Assembly (NCBI RefSeq): GCF_000247995.1
Contig: NZ_BAFE01000094.1
Location: 186,001-250,000, forward strand
Reading direction: 5' to 3'
DNA: 64,000 bases
DNA from: Mobilicoccus pelagius NBRC 104925
GTDB lineage: Bacteria > Actinomycetota > Actinomycetes > Actinomycetales > Dermatophilaceae
In this document: positions 27,616 through 36,139 of the stretch, one piece after another
Layout of the letters: every line of letters begins with the position of its first letter
How positions within the stretch are numbered: position 1 is the stretch's first letter
Notes under the pieces: generated by a model
The model's database searches: none
Told to the model about the DNA's origin: nothing
What the model saw: only the letters and a program-made list of their open reading frames with translations
Translations under genes and position numbers: made by a program

Positions 27616-29045
27616 CCGCCGGGGTCACCGGGCTCGTCCCGTTCACGGTCCGCCTCACCCGGGCGCGCTTCGCGGCCCGCAACGGCGAGTCCCTGCTGTA
27701 CGGCGCCTCGGTGCTGGCCGCGACGGTGAGTTCGGGCGTCGCGTTCACCGTCGCCGGCGGCACGTGGATGTTCTACGAGCGGTGGGCGCACCCCACGGGA
27801 ACCCTCGCCCTGCTCGCGCAGGACCCGACGTTCCGCGTCCTGCTCGGCTCCTACGTCGCGCTCGCGGCGCTCGCGTGCGCCCTCGTCGTGCCGTCGCTCG
27901 TGTCGCTGTGCGCGGCCGGGGCGCAGCTCGGGGCGCGCGGCCGGGAGCGGCGCCTGGCCGCGCTGCGGCTCCTCGGGCTCTCGTCGGGCGACGTCACCCG
28001 GATGGCGTCGATCGACGCCCTGGCCCAGACCACGCTCGGCACCCTGCTGGGATTCCTCGTCTACCGCCTCACGCTCCCGCTGTGGGGCAACCTGCGGTTC
28101 GAGGCGACACCCATCGACCCGGGCGAGATGGTGCTGCCGTGGACGTACGCCGTCGCCCTCGCCGTCGTGCTCGTGGGACTGGGGTTCGGGGCGTCCGCGT
28201 GGGGGCTGCACCAGGTGCGGGTCTCCCCGCTCGGGGTGTCGCGCCGAGTGAACTCCCCGGCCGTGCGGGCGTGGCGACTCGTCGCGCTGGTCGTCGTCGT
28301 CGCGGTCGCAGGGCTCGTCATGACCTTCCTGCCCTCCGGGGCACAGGCGATGGGCAGGGCACTCTTCATCGCCGCCGGGGTGGTCGCGGCCGTGCTCGCC
28401 GCCGTCAACCTCGCCGGGCCGTTCCTCATGCAGCTGCTCGCCCGCGTACTCCTCGTCGTGCCGTCGCCGACGGTCGTCACCGCCGCGCGGCGCGTGGTCG
28501 CCTCGCCCAGGGCGACGTGGGCGCGGGTGTCGACCCTGGGGGTCCTCGCGTTCATCGGGGGATACCTGGCGAACATGCCGTTCGCCTACGACGCGGCCAA
28601 CGCGCACAGCGACGCCGAGGCGTCGTTCATGCGCGAGGCCGGCGGCGACTTCACGCGCGGCGCGATCATCACCCTCGCGTTCGGGTTCGTGCTCACCGCC
28701 ACGTCGCTGCTCATCACGCAGGCGTCGGCGACGATCGAACGCGCCGAGCAGTCGCGGGCGCTGCACCGCATGGGCGTTCCCGACGGGTTCGCGACGCGGG
28801 TGATGTGGGTCGAGACGTTCGCGCCCCTCGTGGTCGGTACGGTCCTCGGCGCGGGCCTGGGGCTGCTGTTCGCCGCGCCCATGGCGCGCCAGATCCGGGA
28901 GTCCGGCCTGGACGCCCACGACAGCGGTCTCGTCCCCATGCTCGCGGTCCTGCTCGGGGGGCTGCTCGTCGCGGCGACGGCCCTCGCGGCCACGCATCCG
29001 CTGCAGCGGCGGATCCTCGCCGTCGACGAACGACGCAACGACTGA
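27612..29045 (+). CDS. FtsX-like ABC transporter permease
   Basis: A 477-residue permease with about eight to ten membrane segments. FtsX-family features appear twice: GRERRLAALRLLGLSSGDVTRM in the N-terminal half and EQSRALHRMGVPDGFATRVMWVET in the C-terminal half, each a cytoplasmic coupling helix before membrane spans. There is no large extracytoplasmic domain like that of BceB or MacB. The ATGA overlap with the ATPase gene indicates coupled translation. The regulated neighbour pair suggests an envelope-stress or drug-related efflux role; the substrate is unknown. Confidence 0.82.
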   Translation: MTAGVTGLVPFTVRLTRARFAARNGESLLYGASVLAATVSSGVAFTVAGGTWMFYERWAHPTGTLALLAQDPTFRVLLGSYVALAALACALVVPSLVSLCAAGAQLGARGRERRLAALRLLGLSSGDVTRMASIDALAQTTLGTLLGFLVYRLTLPLWGNLRFEATPIDPGEMVLPWTYAVALAVVLVGLGFGASAWGLHQVRVSPLGVSRRVNSPAVRAWRLVALVVVVAVAGLVMTFLPSGAQAMGRALFIAAGVVAAVLAAVNLAGPFLMQLLARVLLVVPSPTVVTAARRVVASPRATWARVSTLGVLAFIGGYLANMPFAYDAANAHSDAEASFMREAGGDFTRGAIITLAFGFVLTATSLLITQASATIERAEQSRALHRMGVPDGFATRVMWVETFAPLVVGTVLGAGLGLLFAAPMARQIRESGLDAHDSGLVPMLAVLLGGLLVAATALAATHPLQRRILAVDERRND

Positions 29046-29088
29046 ATTCCGCCCCGGACGACCGGCATCGACGACCGGCACGGACAGC

Positions 29089-29122
29089 ACGAAGGGCGGT
29101 GGCCTCGGCCACCGCCCTTCGT
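29089..29122. terminator. Hairpin between the permease gene and tRNA-Gly
   Basis: A 16-bp inverted repeat (ACGAAGGGCGGTGGCC and its complement) with a 2-base centre, between the 3' ends of two convergent units. Confidence 0.7.
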
Positions 29123-29124
29123 CG

Positions 29125-29198
29125 TGGAGCGAGTGACGGGAATCGAACCCGCGTATCAAGCTTGGGAAGCTTGTGTTCTACCATTGAACTACACTCGC
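29125..29198 (-). tRNA. tRNA-Gly (anticodon CCC)
   Basis: The minus strand folds as a tRNA: acceptor GCGAGTG/CACTCGC, D-arm GTTC-AATGGTA-GAAC, anticodon stem CAAGC/GCTTG with loop TTCCCAA, and T-arm CGGGTTCGAATCCCG. The discriminator T is followed by an encoded CCA. It reads GGG codons. Its 3' end abuts the hairpin at 29089-29122. Confidence 0.95.
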
Positions 29199-29396
29199 GT
29201 CTTCGCAGGTCAGGTGCCGTTTCCGACCTGTCCCGTTCCCGTGGGGGGAGCGGCGGGGTCGGCGGCGCATGACCGCGTGGGAAGCAGTCTACGGCACCGG
29301 CGGCGTTCCGTGCATCCGCCGTCGCGCCCGCGGCGTCACCCCCAGGGCGGAGCGTTCATGGCCCCACCGTGCTCACCTCGCCCCGCGCGTCACACG

Positions 29397-30767
29397 TCAG
29401 CGGCAGCCCACGACGGCCGTGCCGAGGGTGTCGACCGCCGAGCGCACCGACGCCGTCCGCGTGCTCCCGTTCTCGATGAACGCGAACACGCGACGACGCC
29501 CGTCGACGCCCTCCGCGACACCCGCGAGGGCGACCGCGTCGCCGAGCGTGCCCGTCTTCGCCATGACGCGGCCCATGGCGCACCGCTGCGCCGGTGCACG
29601 GAACCGGGAACGGAGCGTCCCCGTCTGCCCCGACCGCGGCATCGCGCCCCACGCGAACGCGACCCGACGCGTCGAGGGGTCGTCCCACAGGCGGTCGACC
29701 GTCGTCGCGAGGGTGCGCACCGGCATCCGGTTCGCCCGCGAGAGGCCCGACCCGTCCTTGTTGACGTACCCGGCGAGCGGCACGCCTCCGCGGGAGAGCA
29801 TCGCGCGCTGGTGGGTGAGGGAGTTCGTCCACGTCGGACGCAGACCCGACTCCTTCGCCGCGATGCGCAGCAGGTACTCGGCGTACGTGTTGTCGCTCAC
29901 CGCGAGCATCCGGCCGACGAGCGAGGAGACCGGCGCCGACCAGCTCTCGCCCACCTGCACCGCGGACTGCGGCGTGACGCCGGCGCCCCCGACCGTCGCG
30001 TTCACGCCCGCCTTGTGCAGCGAGCCCGCGAAGGAGTTCGCCGCGGCGATCGACCCGTTCGTGCCGCGATGGCCGGCGAGCGTGAGGCCCCGGACGGGCT
30101 GCACCTCACCCGGCACGTAGCTGCGCTTCCACCCCGTCGCGGAGACCGGCGCGGGGAACACCGAGGCGTCCGCGTACACCGTCACCGACGTGCGGCCGTC
30201 CTTCTTCAGCTCCGCCGCCGTCCGCGCGGCGAGGGTGCGCAACCGGGCCGAGGACAGCGAGGGGTCGCCCGCGCCCTTGAGATAGACGTTGCCCGGGTTG
30301 GCGCGCGACCGGAACGTCCGCGTGACGAGCTGCGTCTGCGGCGACGTCGAGTGGAGCACGGTGTACGCCGTCAGGACCTTCTGCGTCGACGCCGGCATGC
30401 GCGTCCGCGCCGAGTTGCGCGACCACAGCGTCGCCCCGCTCGCCTCGTCGAGGACGATCCCGGAGAACCCACCCGCGAGGTAACGGCTCTGCGCACCCGC
30501 GTCGAGACGCGCGCGCATCGCCGCCGTCGTCGGCGTGGTCGCGGCCTTCGTCCTCGGGGCGGACCTCGTGACGGTGGTCGTGGCGACCGCGGCGGTCGTC
30601 GTGGCGGTCGTCGTGGCGCTCGTCGTGCCGCTCGTCGTCGTAGCGCTCGTCGTCGTCGTAGGGGCGGCGGTCGCCGGGCCGGCGAGAAGGGCGGGGGTGA
30701 GGAGCGTCGCGACGGCCAGGGAGAGCGGGGCCACGCGGCGGGCGGAGGAGGGGGTGTGCGGACGCAT
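29397..30767 (-). CDS. dacB: D-alanyl-D-alanine carboxypeptidase/endopeptidase (PBP4, DacB type)
   Basis: A 456-residue secreted penicillin-binding protein of class C. The signal peptide (residues 1-35, ending ATAA) is followed by a Thr/Ala-rich linker (about 36-85) and the peptidase domain. The three active-site motifs are intact: Ser127-x-x-Lys130 in ASTQK, Ser291-Asp292-Asn293 and Lys404-Thr405-Gly406. Such enzymes trim or cleave peptidoglycan cross-links. The ATG at 30767 directly precedes the basic signal-peptide start; the frame is open for 64 further codons upstream, but those residues look non-coding. Divergent from dcd. Confidence 0.9.
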   Translation of the reverse strand: MRPHTPSSARRVAPLSLAVATLLTPALLAGPATAAPTTTTSATTTSGTTSATTTATTTAAVATTTVTRSAPRTKAATTPTTAAMRARLDAGAQSRYLAGGFSGIVLDEASGATLWSRNSARTRMPASTQKVLTAYTVLHSTSPQTQLVTRTFRSRANPGNVYLKGAGDPSLSSARLRTLAARTAAELKKDGRTSVTVYADASVFPAPVSATGWKRSYVPGEVQPVRGLTLAGHRGTNGSIAAANSFAGSLHKAGVNATVGGAGVTPQSAVQVGESWSAPVSSLVGRMLAVSDNTYAEYLLRIAAKESGLRPTWTNSLTHQRAMLSRGGVPLAGYVNKDGSGLSRANRMPVRTLATTVDRLWDDPSTRRVAFAWGAMPRSGQTGTLRSRFRAPAQRCAMGRVMAKTGTLGDAVALAGVAEGVDGRRRVFAFIENGSTRTASVRSAVDTLGTAVVGCR

Positions 30768-30988
30768 GGGGCCTCGAATCGGGTGGGGTGATGCAGGTCG
30801 ATTGCGAGTCGCCCTGTGTCCCAGTGCATCCGGCGCCGTGACCCGTTCGTGACGTGACCCGCAGCCCCCTCTTCGACACCCGTCCGGGTGACCTTGAGCG
30901 AACCGGGCTCCCAGGGTTGGCCCACGCCCGGCGCTCACACCGGGCGTCCTGCTCCCCACGGGGGATGCTCCGCCGCTGCTCAGGGCGG

Positions 30989-30994
30989 TAGCGT
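30989..30994 (+). promoter_or_regulatory. -10 box for a leaderless dcd transcript
   Basis: TAGCGT (TANNNT) lies 7 nt before the GTG at 31002. It also disfavours the alternative GTG at 30993, which would overlap the box. Confidence 0.45.
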
Positions 30995-31001
30995 GACCCC
31001 C

Positions 31002-31577
31002 GTGCTGCTCTCAGATCGCGACATCAGGGCCCAGGTCGACGCCGGGCGCGTCTCCCTCGACCCCTACGACCCGGGCATGGTGCAGCCCTCGAGCATCGAC
31101 GTCCGGCTCGACAAGTACTTCCGGCTGTTCGACAACCACAAGTACCCCTTCATCGACCCCGCCGCGGAGCAGCCGGAACTGACCCGGCTCGTCGAGGTCG
31201 ACGGCGACGACGCGTTCGTCCTCCACCCCGGCGAGTTCGTCCTGGGATCGACGTACGAACAGGTCACGCTGCCCGACGACATCGCCGCGCGCGTCGAGGG
31301 CAAGTCGTCCCTCGGGCGCCTCGGGCTCCTCACCCACGCCACGGCCGGGTTCGTCGACCCCGGCTTCAGCGGCCACGTCACCCTCGAGCTGAGCAACGTC
31401 GCCACCCTGCCGATCAAGCTCTACCCCGGCATGAAGATCGGGCAGCTGTGCTTCTTCCAGCTGTCCTCCGCGGCCGAGCATCCCTACGGCAGCGAGGTGT
31501 ACGGCTCGCACTACCAGGGGCAGCGCGGCCCGACCGCGAGTCGTTCGTGGGCGGGGTTCACGCAGGCGGACATCTGA
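31002..31577 (+). CDS. dcd: dCTP deaminase
   Basis: A 191-residue trimeric enzyme that converts dCTP to dUTP (or directly to dUMP in bifunctional forms) for thymidylate synthesis. Family motifs are LLSDRDI at the N-terminus, [22 protein letters not shown], the nucleotide-binding [13 protein letters not shown] and the catalytic-Glu block [13 protein letters not shown], ending in [13 protein letters not shown]-like residues. The GTG at 31002 gives the standard start and length. The hydrolase start follows one base after its stop, so the two are co-transcribed. Confidence 0.95.
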   Translation: MLLSDRDIRAQVDAGRVSLDPYDPGMVQPSSIDVRLDKYFRLFDNHKYPFIDPAAEQPELTRLVEVDGDDAFVLHPGEFVLGSTYEQVTLPDDIAARVEGKSSLGRLGLLTHATAGFVDPGFSGHVTLELSNVATLPIKLYPGMKIGQLCFFQLSSAAEHPYGSEVYGSHYQGQRGPTASRSWAGFTQADI

Positions 31578-31578
31578 G

Positions 31579-32229
31579 GTGTCCCGGGTCCTGCGCCGGG
31601 AGCCGCTCGAGCGGGCGATCCACACGCTCCGCCGTGGGCGCCGGCCGGTCGAGGCCGTCGTCGTCACCCTCCACGGCGGTCCCGAGCGCGGGTTCCGTCG
31701 CACCGCCGCCTGGAACGCCGCCTATCTGCGGCTCCTCCCCTTCGGCCGCCGCATCCGGGAGCTCTCCGGCGACCGCATCGCGATCGTCCACGTGCGGCAC
31801 ACCCAGACGGGCTGGAACGGCGGCGAGCAGACGACCCTCGGCCAGGCGCGGATCCTCCTCGCCGACCTCGCCCGTCGTGAACCCGAGCTGCCCGTCGGCC
31901 TCCTCGGTCACTCCCTCGGCGGGCGCACGGCCCTCGCCGCCGCGGGGCACTCGCAGGTGACGTCCGTCGCCGCCCTCGCCCCGTGGGTCACACCCCACGA
32001 CGCGGTCGATCACCTCGTCGGGCGCGACGTCCTCGTCGTCCAGGGGAACCGCGACCTCATCTGCCCGAAACACAAGACGGACGCGTTCGTCGACCGGCTC
32101 CGCGACGCCGGCGGCGACGTCGACTACGAGATCCTCGCCGGGTGCGGGCACGGCATGTACCGGCGCGCCTCGCAGTGGCACGACCTCGCGGCCCACCACC
32201 TCGTGCGGACGCTGCTCCCCGAGGGCTGA
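31579..32229 (+). CDS. Small alpha/beta hydrolase
   Basis: A 216-residue single-domain hydrolase. The fold markers are VVTLHGG (oxyanion-hole strand, about 27-33), the nucleophile Ser112 in LLGHSLGGRTAL, Asp in VVQGNRDLICP (about 158) and the catalytic His in AGCGHGMYRR (about 192). No signal peptide is seen, so it is cytoplasmic. It is translationally coupled to dcd (one-base gap), but that pairing does not suggest a substrate. Confidence 0.82.
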   Translation: MSRVLRREPLERAIHTLRRGRRPVEAVVVTLHGGPERGFRRTAAWNAAYLRLLPFGRRIRELSGDRIAIVHVRHTQTGWNGGEQTTLGQARILLADLARREPELPVGLLGHSLGGRTALAAAGHSQVTSVAALAPWVTPHDAVDHLVGRDVLVVQGNRDLICPKHKTDAFVDRLRDAGGDVDYEILAGCGHGMYRRASQWHDLAAHHLVRTLLPEG

Positions 32230-32270
32230 GACCGCACAGTCGCGGACCCCGGCCCCCACCGCGCTGCGCC

Positions 32271-32330
32271 GTGCCACGCCACGCCGCGCCACGCCACGCC
32301 GCGCCACGCCACGCCACGCCACGCCGCGCT
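32271..32330 (+). repeat. Pentanucleotide tandem repeat (ACGCC/GCGCC)
   Basis: Twelve consecutive 5-bp units, mostly ACGCC with some GCGCC, lie between the hydrolase and the osmoprotectant operon; non-coding. Confidence 0.9.
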
Positions 32331-32428
32331 GCCGCCGCCGCGAACCGCGGTCGTCCCCCGTCGGATCCGGGACCGCGCGACATCGGACACGACATCGCGT
32401 CGGGCGGGCGGTCGTCGGTCGTGACCGC

Positions 32429-32434
32429 TACGTT
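32429..32434 (+). promoter_or_regulatory. -10 box for the leaderless osmoprotectant ABC operon
   Basis: TACGTT (TANNNT) lies exactly 6 nt before the ATG at 32441, and no ribosome-binding site is visible. Confidence 0.5.
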
Positions 32435-32440
32435 GGGCGC

Positions 32441-33544
32441 ATGATCCGGTTCGATCACGTCACGAAGACGTACCCGGGCGGCACGGTCGCCGTCGACGAC
32501 CTCACGCTCGAGGCGCCGCGTGGCGAGATCACGGTGCTCGTCGGGCCCTCCGGCTGCGGCAAGACGACGTCGCTGCGGATGGTCAACCGCATGGTCGAGC
32601 CCACCTCGGGCACGATCCTCCTCGACGGCGTCGACGTGTCGACGATGTCGCAGGCCGAGCTGCGGCGGGGCATCGGCTACGTCATCCAGCACGGCGGCCT
32701 GTTCCCGCACCGCACCATCGAGCAGAACGTCATGACGGTGCCGCGTCTCCTCGGCCGCCCCCGGGCCGAGGCCCGTGACCGCGCCCGGGAGCTCCTCGAG
32801 GTCGTCGGCCTCTCCCCGGATCTCGCCTCGCGCTACCCCGGGCAGCTCTCCGGCGGCCAGCAGCAGCGCGTCGGCGTCGCCCGTGCGCTCGCCGCCGACC
32901 CGCCCGTCCTCCTCATGGACGAGCCGTTCAGCGCCGTCGACCCCGTCGTCCGCGAGCAGCTGCAGGACGAGCTCATGAGCCTCCAGGCGCAGCTCCAGAA
33001 GACGATCCTCCTCGTCACCCACGACATCGACGAGGCCGTCAAACTCGGCAACCGGGTCGCCGTCATGCGCGTCGGGGGTCGTCTCGCGCAGATGGACGAG
33101 CCCGCCCGCCTCCTCGCCGAACCTGCCGACGACTTCGTCGCGTCCTTCGTCGGCCGCGACCGCGGCTACCGCTCGCTCGCGTTCCAGGACGTCGACGTGC
33201 CGCTGCACCGCGAGGCCGCCGTGCGCATGGGTGAACCCGTCCGCGGCGACTGGCGGCTCGTCGTCGACGACGAGAGCCGCCCCCTCGGCTGGATCGACGG
33301 GAGCCCCGCCCGTGGTGGGGAGGACGTCGCCGCGCCCGAGTCGCTCCGCCTCGGCGGCACCCTCGCACGACGCGGGGGAAGCCTGCGGGCCTACCTCGAC
33401 GCCGCCCTCTCCTCCCCGAGCCGCCGCGGTGTCGTCGTCGACGACGACGGCGTCCTCGTCGGCATCGTCCACCCGAGTGAGGTCCTCGCCGCCATCGAGG
33501 CCGCGGGCCGTGCCGGAGCCGACGATGCGGAGGGCGCGCCATGA
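32441..33544 (+). CDS. Glycine-betaine/choline-type ABC transporter ATPase (OpuCA/ProV-like)
   Basis: A 367-residue ATPase of the quaternary-amine uptake family. Walker A GPSGCGKTT, Q-loop VIQHGGLFPHRTIEQNV, signature LSGGQQQRVGVARAL, Walker B VLLMDEPFSAVD and the switch region LVTHDIDEAVKLG are intact. The C-terminal third (about 250-360) has one CBS-like unit (RRGVVVDDDGVLVGIVHPSEVLAAI), which in OpuA-type systems senses ionic strength. First gene of a four-gene operon: ATPase, permease, permease, binding protein, all joined by 4-base overlaps. Osmolyte uptake is the family role; the exact substrate is inferred. Confidence 0.9.
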   Translation: MIRFDHVTKTYPGGTVAVDDLTLEAPRGEITVLVGPSGCGKTTSLRMVNRMVEPTSGTILLDGVDVSTMSQAELRRGIGYVIQHGGLFPHRTIEQNVMTVPRLLGRPRAEARDRARELLEVVGLSPDLASRYPGQLSGGQQQRVGVARALAADPPVLLMDEPFSAVDPVVREQLQDELMSLQAQLQKTILLVTHDIDEAVKLGNRVAVMRVGGRLAQMDEPARLLAEPADDFVASFVGRDRGYRSLAFQDVDVPLHREAAVRMGEPVRGDWRLVVDDESRPLGWIDGSPARGGEDVAAPESLRLGGTLARRGGSLRAYLDAALSSPSRRGVVVDDDGVLVGIVHPSEVLAAIEAAGRAGADDAEGAP

Positions 33545-34185
33545 CGTGGCTGCCGGACAACCTCGGCACCGTCGCCCACCTCGCGGGGGCGCACACGGTC
33601 CTCGCCGGCGTCCCCCTCCTCGTCGGTCTCGCCCTCGCGCTCCCGCTCGGGTGGCTCGCCCACAGCCGCGAACGGTGGCGGCCCGTCCTCGTCGCGGGCA
33701 CCGGGCTCCTCTACACGATCCCGTCGCTCGCCCTGTTCGTCCTCATGCCGATCCTCCTCGGCACACGCATCCTCGACCCCGTCAACGTCGTCGTCGCGAT
33801 GACGCTCTACACGATCGCGCTCCTCGTGCGCACCGTCGCCGACGGCCTCGACTCCGTGCCCGAGCACGTCACCGCCGCCGCCACCGCGATGGGATACGGC
33901 GGCCTCGCCCGCACACTCCGCATCGACCTCCCGCTCGCCGTTCCCGTCATCGCCGCCGGGCTCCGCGTCGCGGCCGTGAGCAACGTGAGCATCGTCAGCG
34001 TCGCCTCCCTCATCGGGGTGCAGCAGCTCGGTGTGCTCCTCACCGACGGGTACGGACGCAACTTCCCCGAGGAGCTGTGGGTCGGCATCGTCTCCTGCCT
34101 CCTCCTCGCCCTCGCGTTCGATCTCGTCGTCGTCGTCACCGCGCGACTCCTCACGCCGTGGACCCGTGCAGGAGGTGTCCGATGA
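33541..34185 (+). CDS. Osmoprotectant ABC transporter permease 1 (OpuCB/OpuCD-like)
   Basis: A 214-residue permease with five to six membrane spans. The binding-protein-dependent transport signature is seen as AAATAMGYGGLARTLRIDLPLAVPVIAAGLRVA, where the EAA loop contacts the ATPase. VASLIGVQQLGVLLTDGYG near the C-terminus is typical of OpuC permeases. Its ATG overlaps the ATPase stop (ATGA), and its stop overlaps the next permease in the same way. Confidence 0.9.
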   Translation: MTWLPDNLGTVAHLAGAHTVLAGVPLLVGLALALPLGWLAHSRERWRPVLVAGTGLLYTIPSLALFVLMPILLGTRILDPVNVVVAMTLYTIALLVRTVADGLDSVPEHVTAAATAMGYGGLARTLRIDLPLAVPVIAAGLRVAAVSNVSIVSVASLIGVQQLGVLLTDGYGRNFPEELWVGIVSCLLLALAFDLVVVVTARLLTPWTRAGGVR

Positions 34186-35006
34186 TCGCGCGCCTCCTCG
34201 CCTGGCTCTCCGACCCCGCCAGGTGGGCGGGTGCCGACGGCATCCCCACCCGGCTGCTCGAACACCTCGTCTACTCCGTCGTCGTCGTGCTCCTCGCCGC
34301 CGCCGTGGCCGTCCCCGTCGGCCTCCTCATCGGCCACACGGGTCGGGGCAAGTGGGTCGTCACCTCGGCGAATGCCGCCCGGGCGATCCCGAGCCTCGGC
34401 CTGCTCTTCGCCGTCGCCCTCGTCCTCGGCCCGCGACTCTCCTCCGACCTCGCGTTCGTCCTCCCGAGCCTCCTCGTCCTCGTCGTCCTCGCGATGCCGC
34501 CGCTCCTCTCGGGCGCCTACAGCGGCGTCGAGGCCGTCGACCCCGCGGCACGAGACGCCGCCTACGGCATCGGCATGACGGGGCGGCAGGTCCTCACCGG
34601 GGTCGAACTGCCCTGCGCCCTGCCCCTCGTCCTCTCCGGGGTGCGCAGCGCGACCCTCCAGGTCGTCGCCACCGCCACGATCGCCTCGTTCATCAGCCTC
34701 GGTGGTCTCGGCCGGTACCTCGTCGACGGCCTCGCCTCGGGCGACTACGCCCAGATGGCCGGCGGCGCCCTCCTCGTCGCGACCCTCGCGCTCCTCCTCG
34801 ACGGAATCCTCGCGCTCGTCCAACGCCGCGTCGTCTCGCCCGGGCTCCGCCTCGACGCCCACCCCGCACGATCCCGACGCTCGCGGCGCTCCGCCGACGC
34901 CACCGACACCACGTCCACCGCCGCCGACACCGCGGGTGTCGCGCCCGCCTCGGCCCCGGCCGCTTCCACCCCCTCCTCGTCTCCGGCAGAAAGGTCCACA
35001 CCGTGA
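34182..35006 (+). CDS. Osmoprotectant ABC transporter permease 2
   Basis: A 274-residue permease with about six membrane spans and the EAA-type loop ARDAAYGIGMTGRQVLTGVELPCALPLVLSGVR. IASFISLGGLGRYLVDGLASGDY is the usual C-terminal block. Unlike permease 1 it has a ~50-residue Ser/Thr/Ala-rich cytoplasmic tail (about 225-274). It starts by ATGA overlap and ends by GTGA overlap with the binding-protein gene, so all four genes are coupled. Confidence 0.9.
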   Translation: MIARLLAWLSDPARWAGADGIPTRLLEHLVYSVVVVLLAAAVAVPVGLLIGHTGRGKWVVTSANAARAIPSLGLLFAVALVLGPRLSSDLAFVLPSLLVLVVLAMPPLLSGAYSGVEAVDPAARDAAYGIGMTGRQVLTGVELPCALPLVLSGVRSATLQVVATATIASFISLGGLGRYLVDGLASGDYAQMAGGALLVATLALLLDGILALVQRRVVSPGLRLDAHPARSRRSRRSADATDTTSTAADTAGVAPASAPAASTPSSSPAERSTP

Positions 35007-35938
35007 CCCGCATCCGCACCCGCGTCGGCGCCCTCGCGCTCGTCGCCGCCACCGCCGTCATCCTCACCGCCTGCGGCGGCGGAGAGGACCCCCTCGCCAA
35101 GGACTCCGGTGGGGGAGGTGGCACCGCGGCCCCGGCCGGCACCGTCACCGTCGGGTCCGCCGACTTCTCCGAGTCCAAGCTGCTCGCCCACCTCTACACG
35201 GGCGCGCTCCGCGCCAAGGGAGTCCAGGTCAACGAGCCCCGCCTCGGCATCGGCGCCCGCGAGGTCTACCTCAAGGGCCTCGACGACGGCTCGATCAACG
35301 TCATCCCCGAGTACACCGGCGCCCTCGCGCTCCACTACGACAAGTCGTTCGCCGGTACCGACCCCAACGAGGTCTACAGCCACCTCGAGAAGTCCCTGCC
35401 GGGCAACCTCGCCGTCCTCAAGCCGAGCGCCGCCGAGGACAAGGACTGCATCGCCGTCACCCGCGAGACCGCCCAGTCGAAGTCGCTGCGCACCGTCGGC
35501 GACCTCGCGAAGGTGTCGAACGAGATGACCCTCGGCGCCCCGTCGGAGTTCAAGAACCGCCCCCAGGGGGTGCCCGGCCTCGAGAAGACCTACGGGATCC
35601 GGTTCGAGGAGGTCCGTGCGCTCGGCGGTCAGGCCCTCGTCCAGGCCCTCACGAACGGCCAGGTCGACGCGGCGAACGTCTTCACCACCGACCCGGCCTT
35701 CACCCAGCACGACCTCGTCCCCCTCGAGGACGACAAGGGCCTCTTCGGCAGCCAGAACGTCGTCCCCCTCATCACCAAGGAGGTCCAGGGCAACACGAAG
35801 GCCGTCGAGGCGCTCGACGCCCTGTCGACCTCCCTCACGACGAAGGACCTCCAGACGATGCTCACCAAGGTCGACGTCGAGCACGCCGACCCGGCCCAGG
35901 TGGCCGAGGAGTACCTGGACGGGCACCCGCTCGACTGA
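35003..35938 (+). CDS. Osmoprotectant ABC transporter substrate-binding lipoprotein
   Basis: A 311-residue extracytoplasmic binding lipoprotein of the OpuAC/ProX type. The signal ends in the lipobox LTAC (Cys24), followed by a Gly/Ala linker. The two-lobe domain begins VTVGSADFSESKLLAHLYTGAL and includes LGIGAREVYLKGLDDGSINVIPEYTGALALHY, ALTNGQVDAANVFTTDPAF and LVPLEDDKGLFGSQNVVPL, the family's ligand-site blocks. The GTG start overlaps the permease stop. Last gene of the operon. Confidence 0.92.
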   Translation: MTRIRTRVGALALVAATAVILTACGGGEDPLAKDSGGGGGTAAPAGTVTVGSADFSESKLLAHLYTGALRAKGVQVNEPRLGIGAREVYLKGLDDGSINVIPEYTGALALHYDKSFAGTDPNEVYSHLEKSLPGNLAVLKPSAAEDKDCIAVTRETAQSKSLRTVGDLAKVSNEMTLGAPSEFKNRPQGVPGLEKTYGIRFEEVRALGGQALVQALTNGQVDAANVFTTDPAFTQHDLVPLEDDKGLFGSQNVVPLITKEVQGNTKAVEALDALSTSLTTKDLQTMLTKVDVEHADPAQVAEEYLDGHPLD

Positions 35939-35947
35939 CGTCTCTCT

Positions 35948-35989
35948 CCGCGACGGCGCCCGGGGCGCACCCGCCCGGCGCCGTCGCGG
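35948..35989 (+). terminator. Terminator of the osmoprotectant operon
   Basis: A 13-bp perfect stem (CCGCGACGGCGCC, 35948-35960, with 35977-35989) and a 16-nt loop, 10 nt after the binding-protein stop. Confidence 0.75.
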
Positions 35990-36139
35990 GACCTCGACAG
36001 AGGCCTCGTCGTGGGGCCTCGTCGCGGGGGGACGGCCCGGCGTGACGCCACGAGTCGCGGCCCGGGAGTACACCGTCCACGGGCGGGGCCGGCGTCTCGT
36101 CCTCTTGCGTGGCCCGGCCGCGTCCCGTAGGCAGGGGAC

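Noticed and set aside
29125-29198. tRNA-associated integration site (also checked at the two tRNA-Ser genes)
   Set aside because: No integrase, direct repeat of a tRNA 3' end or foreign-composition block adjoins any of the three tRNAs.
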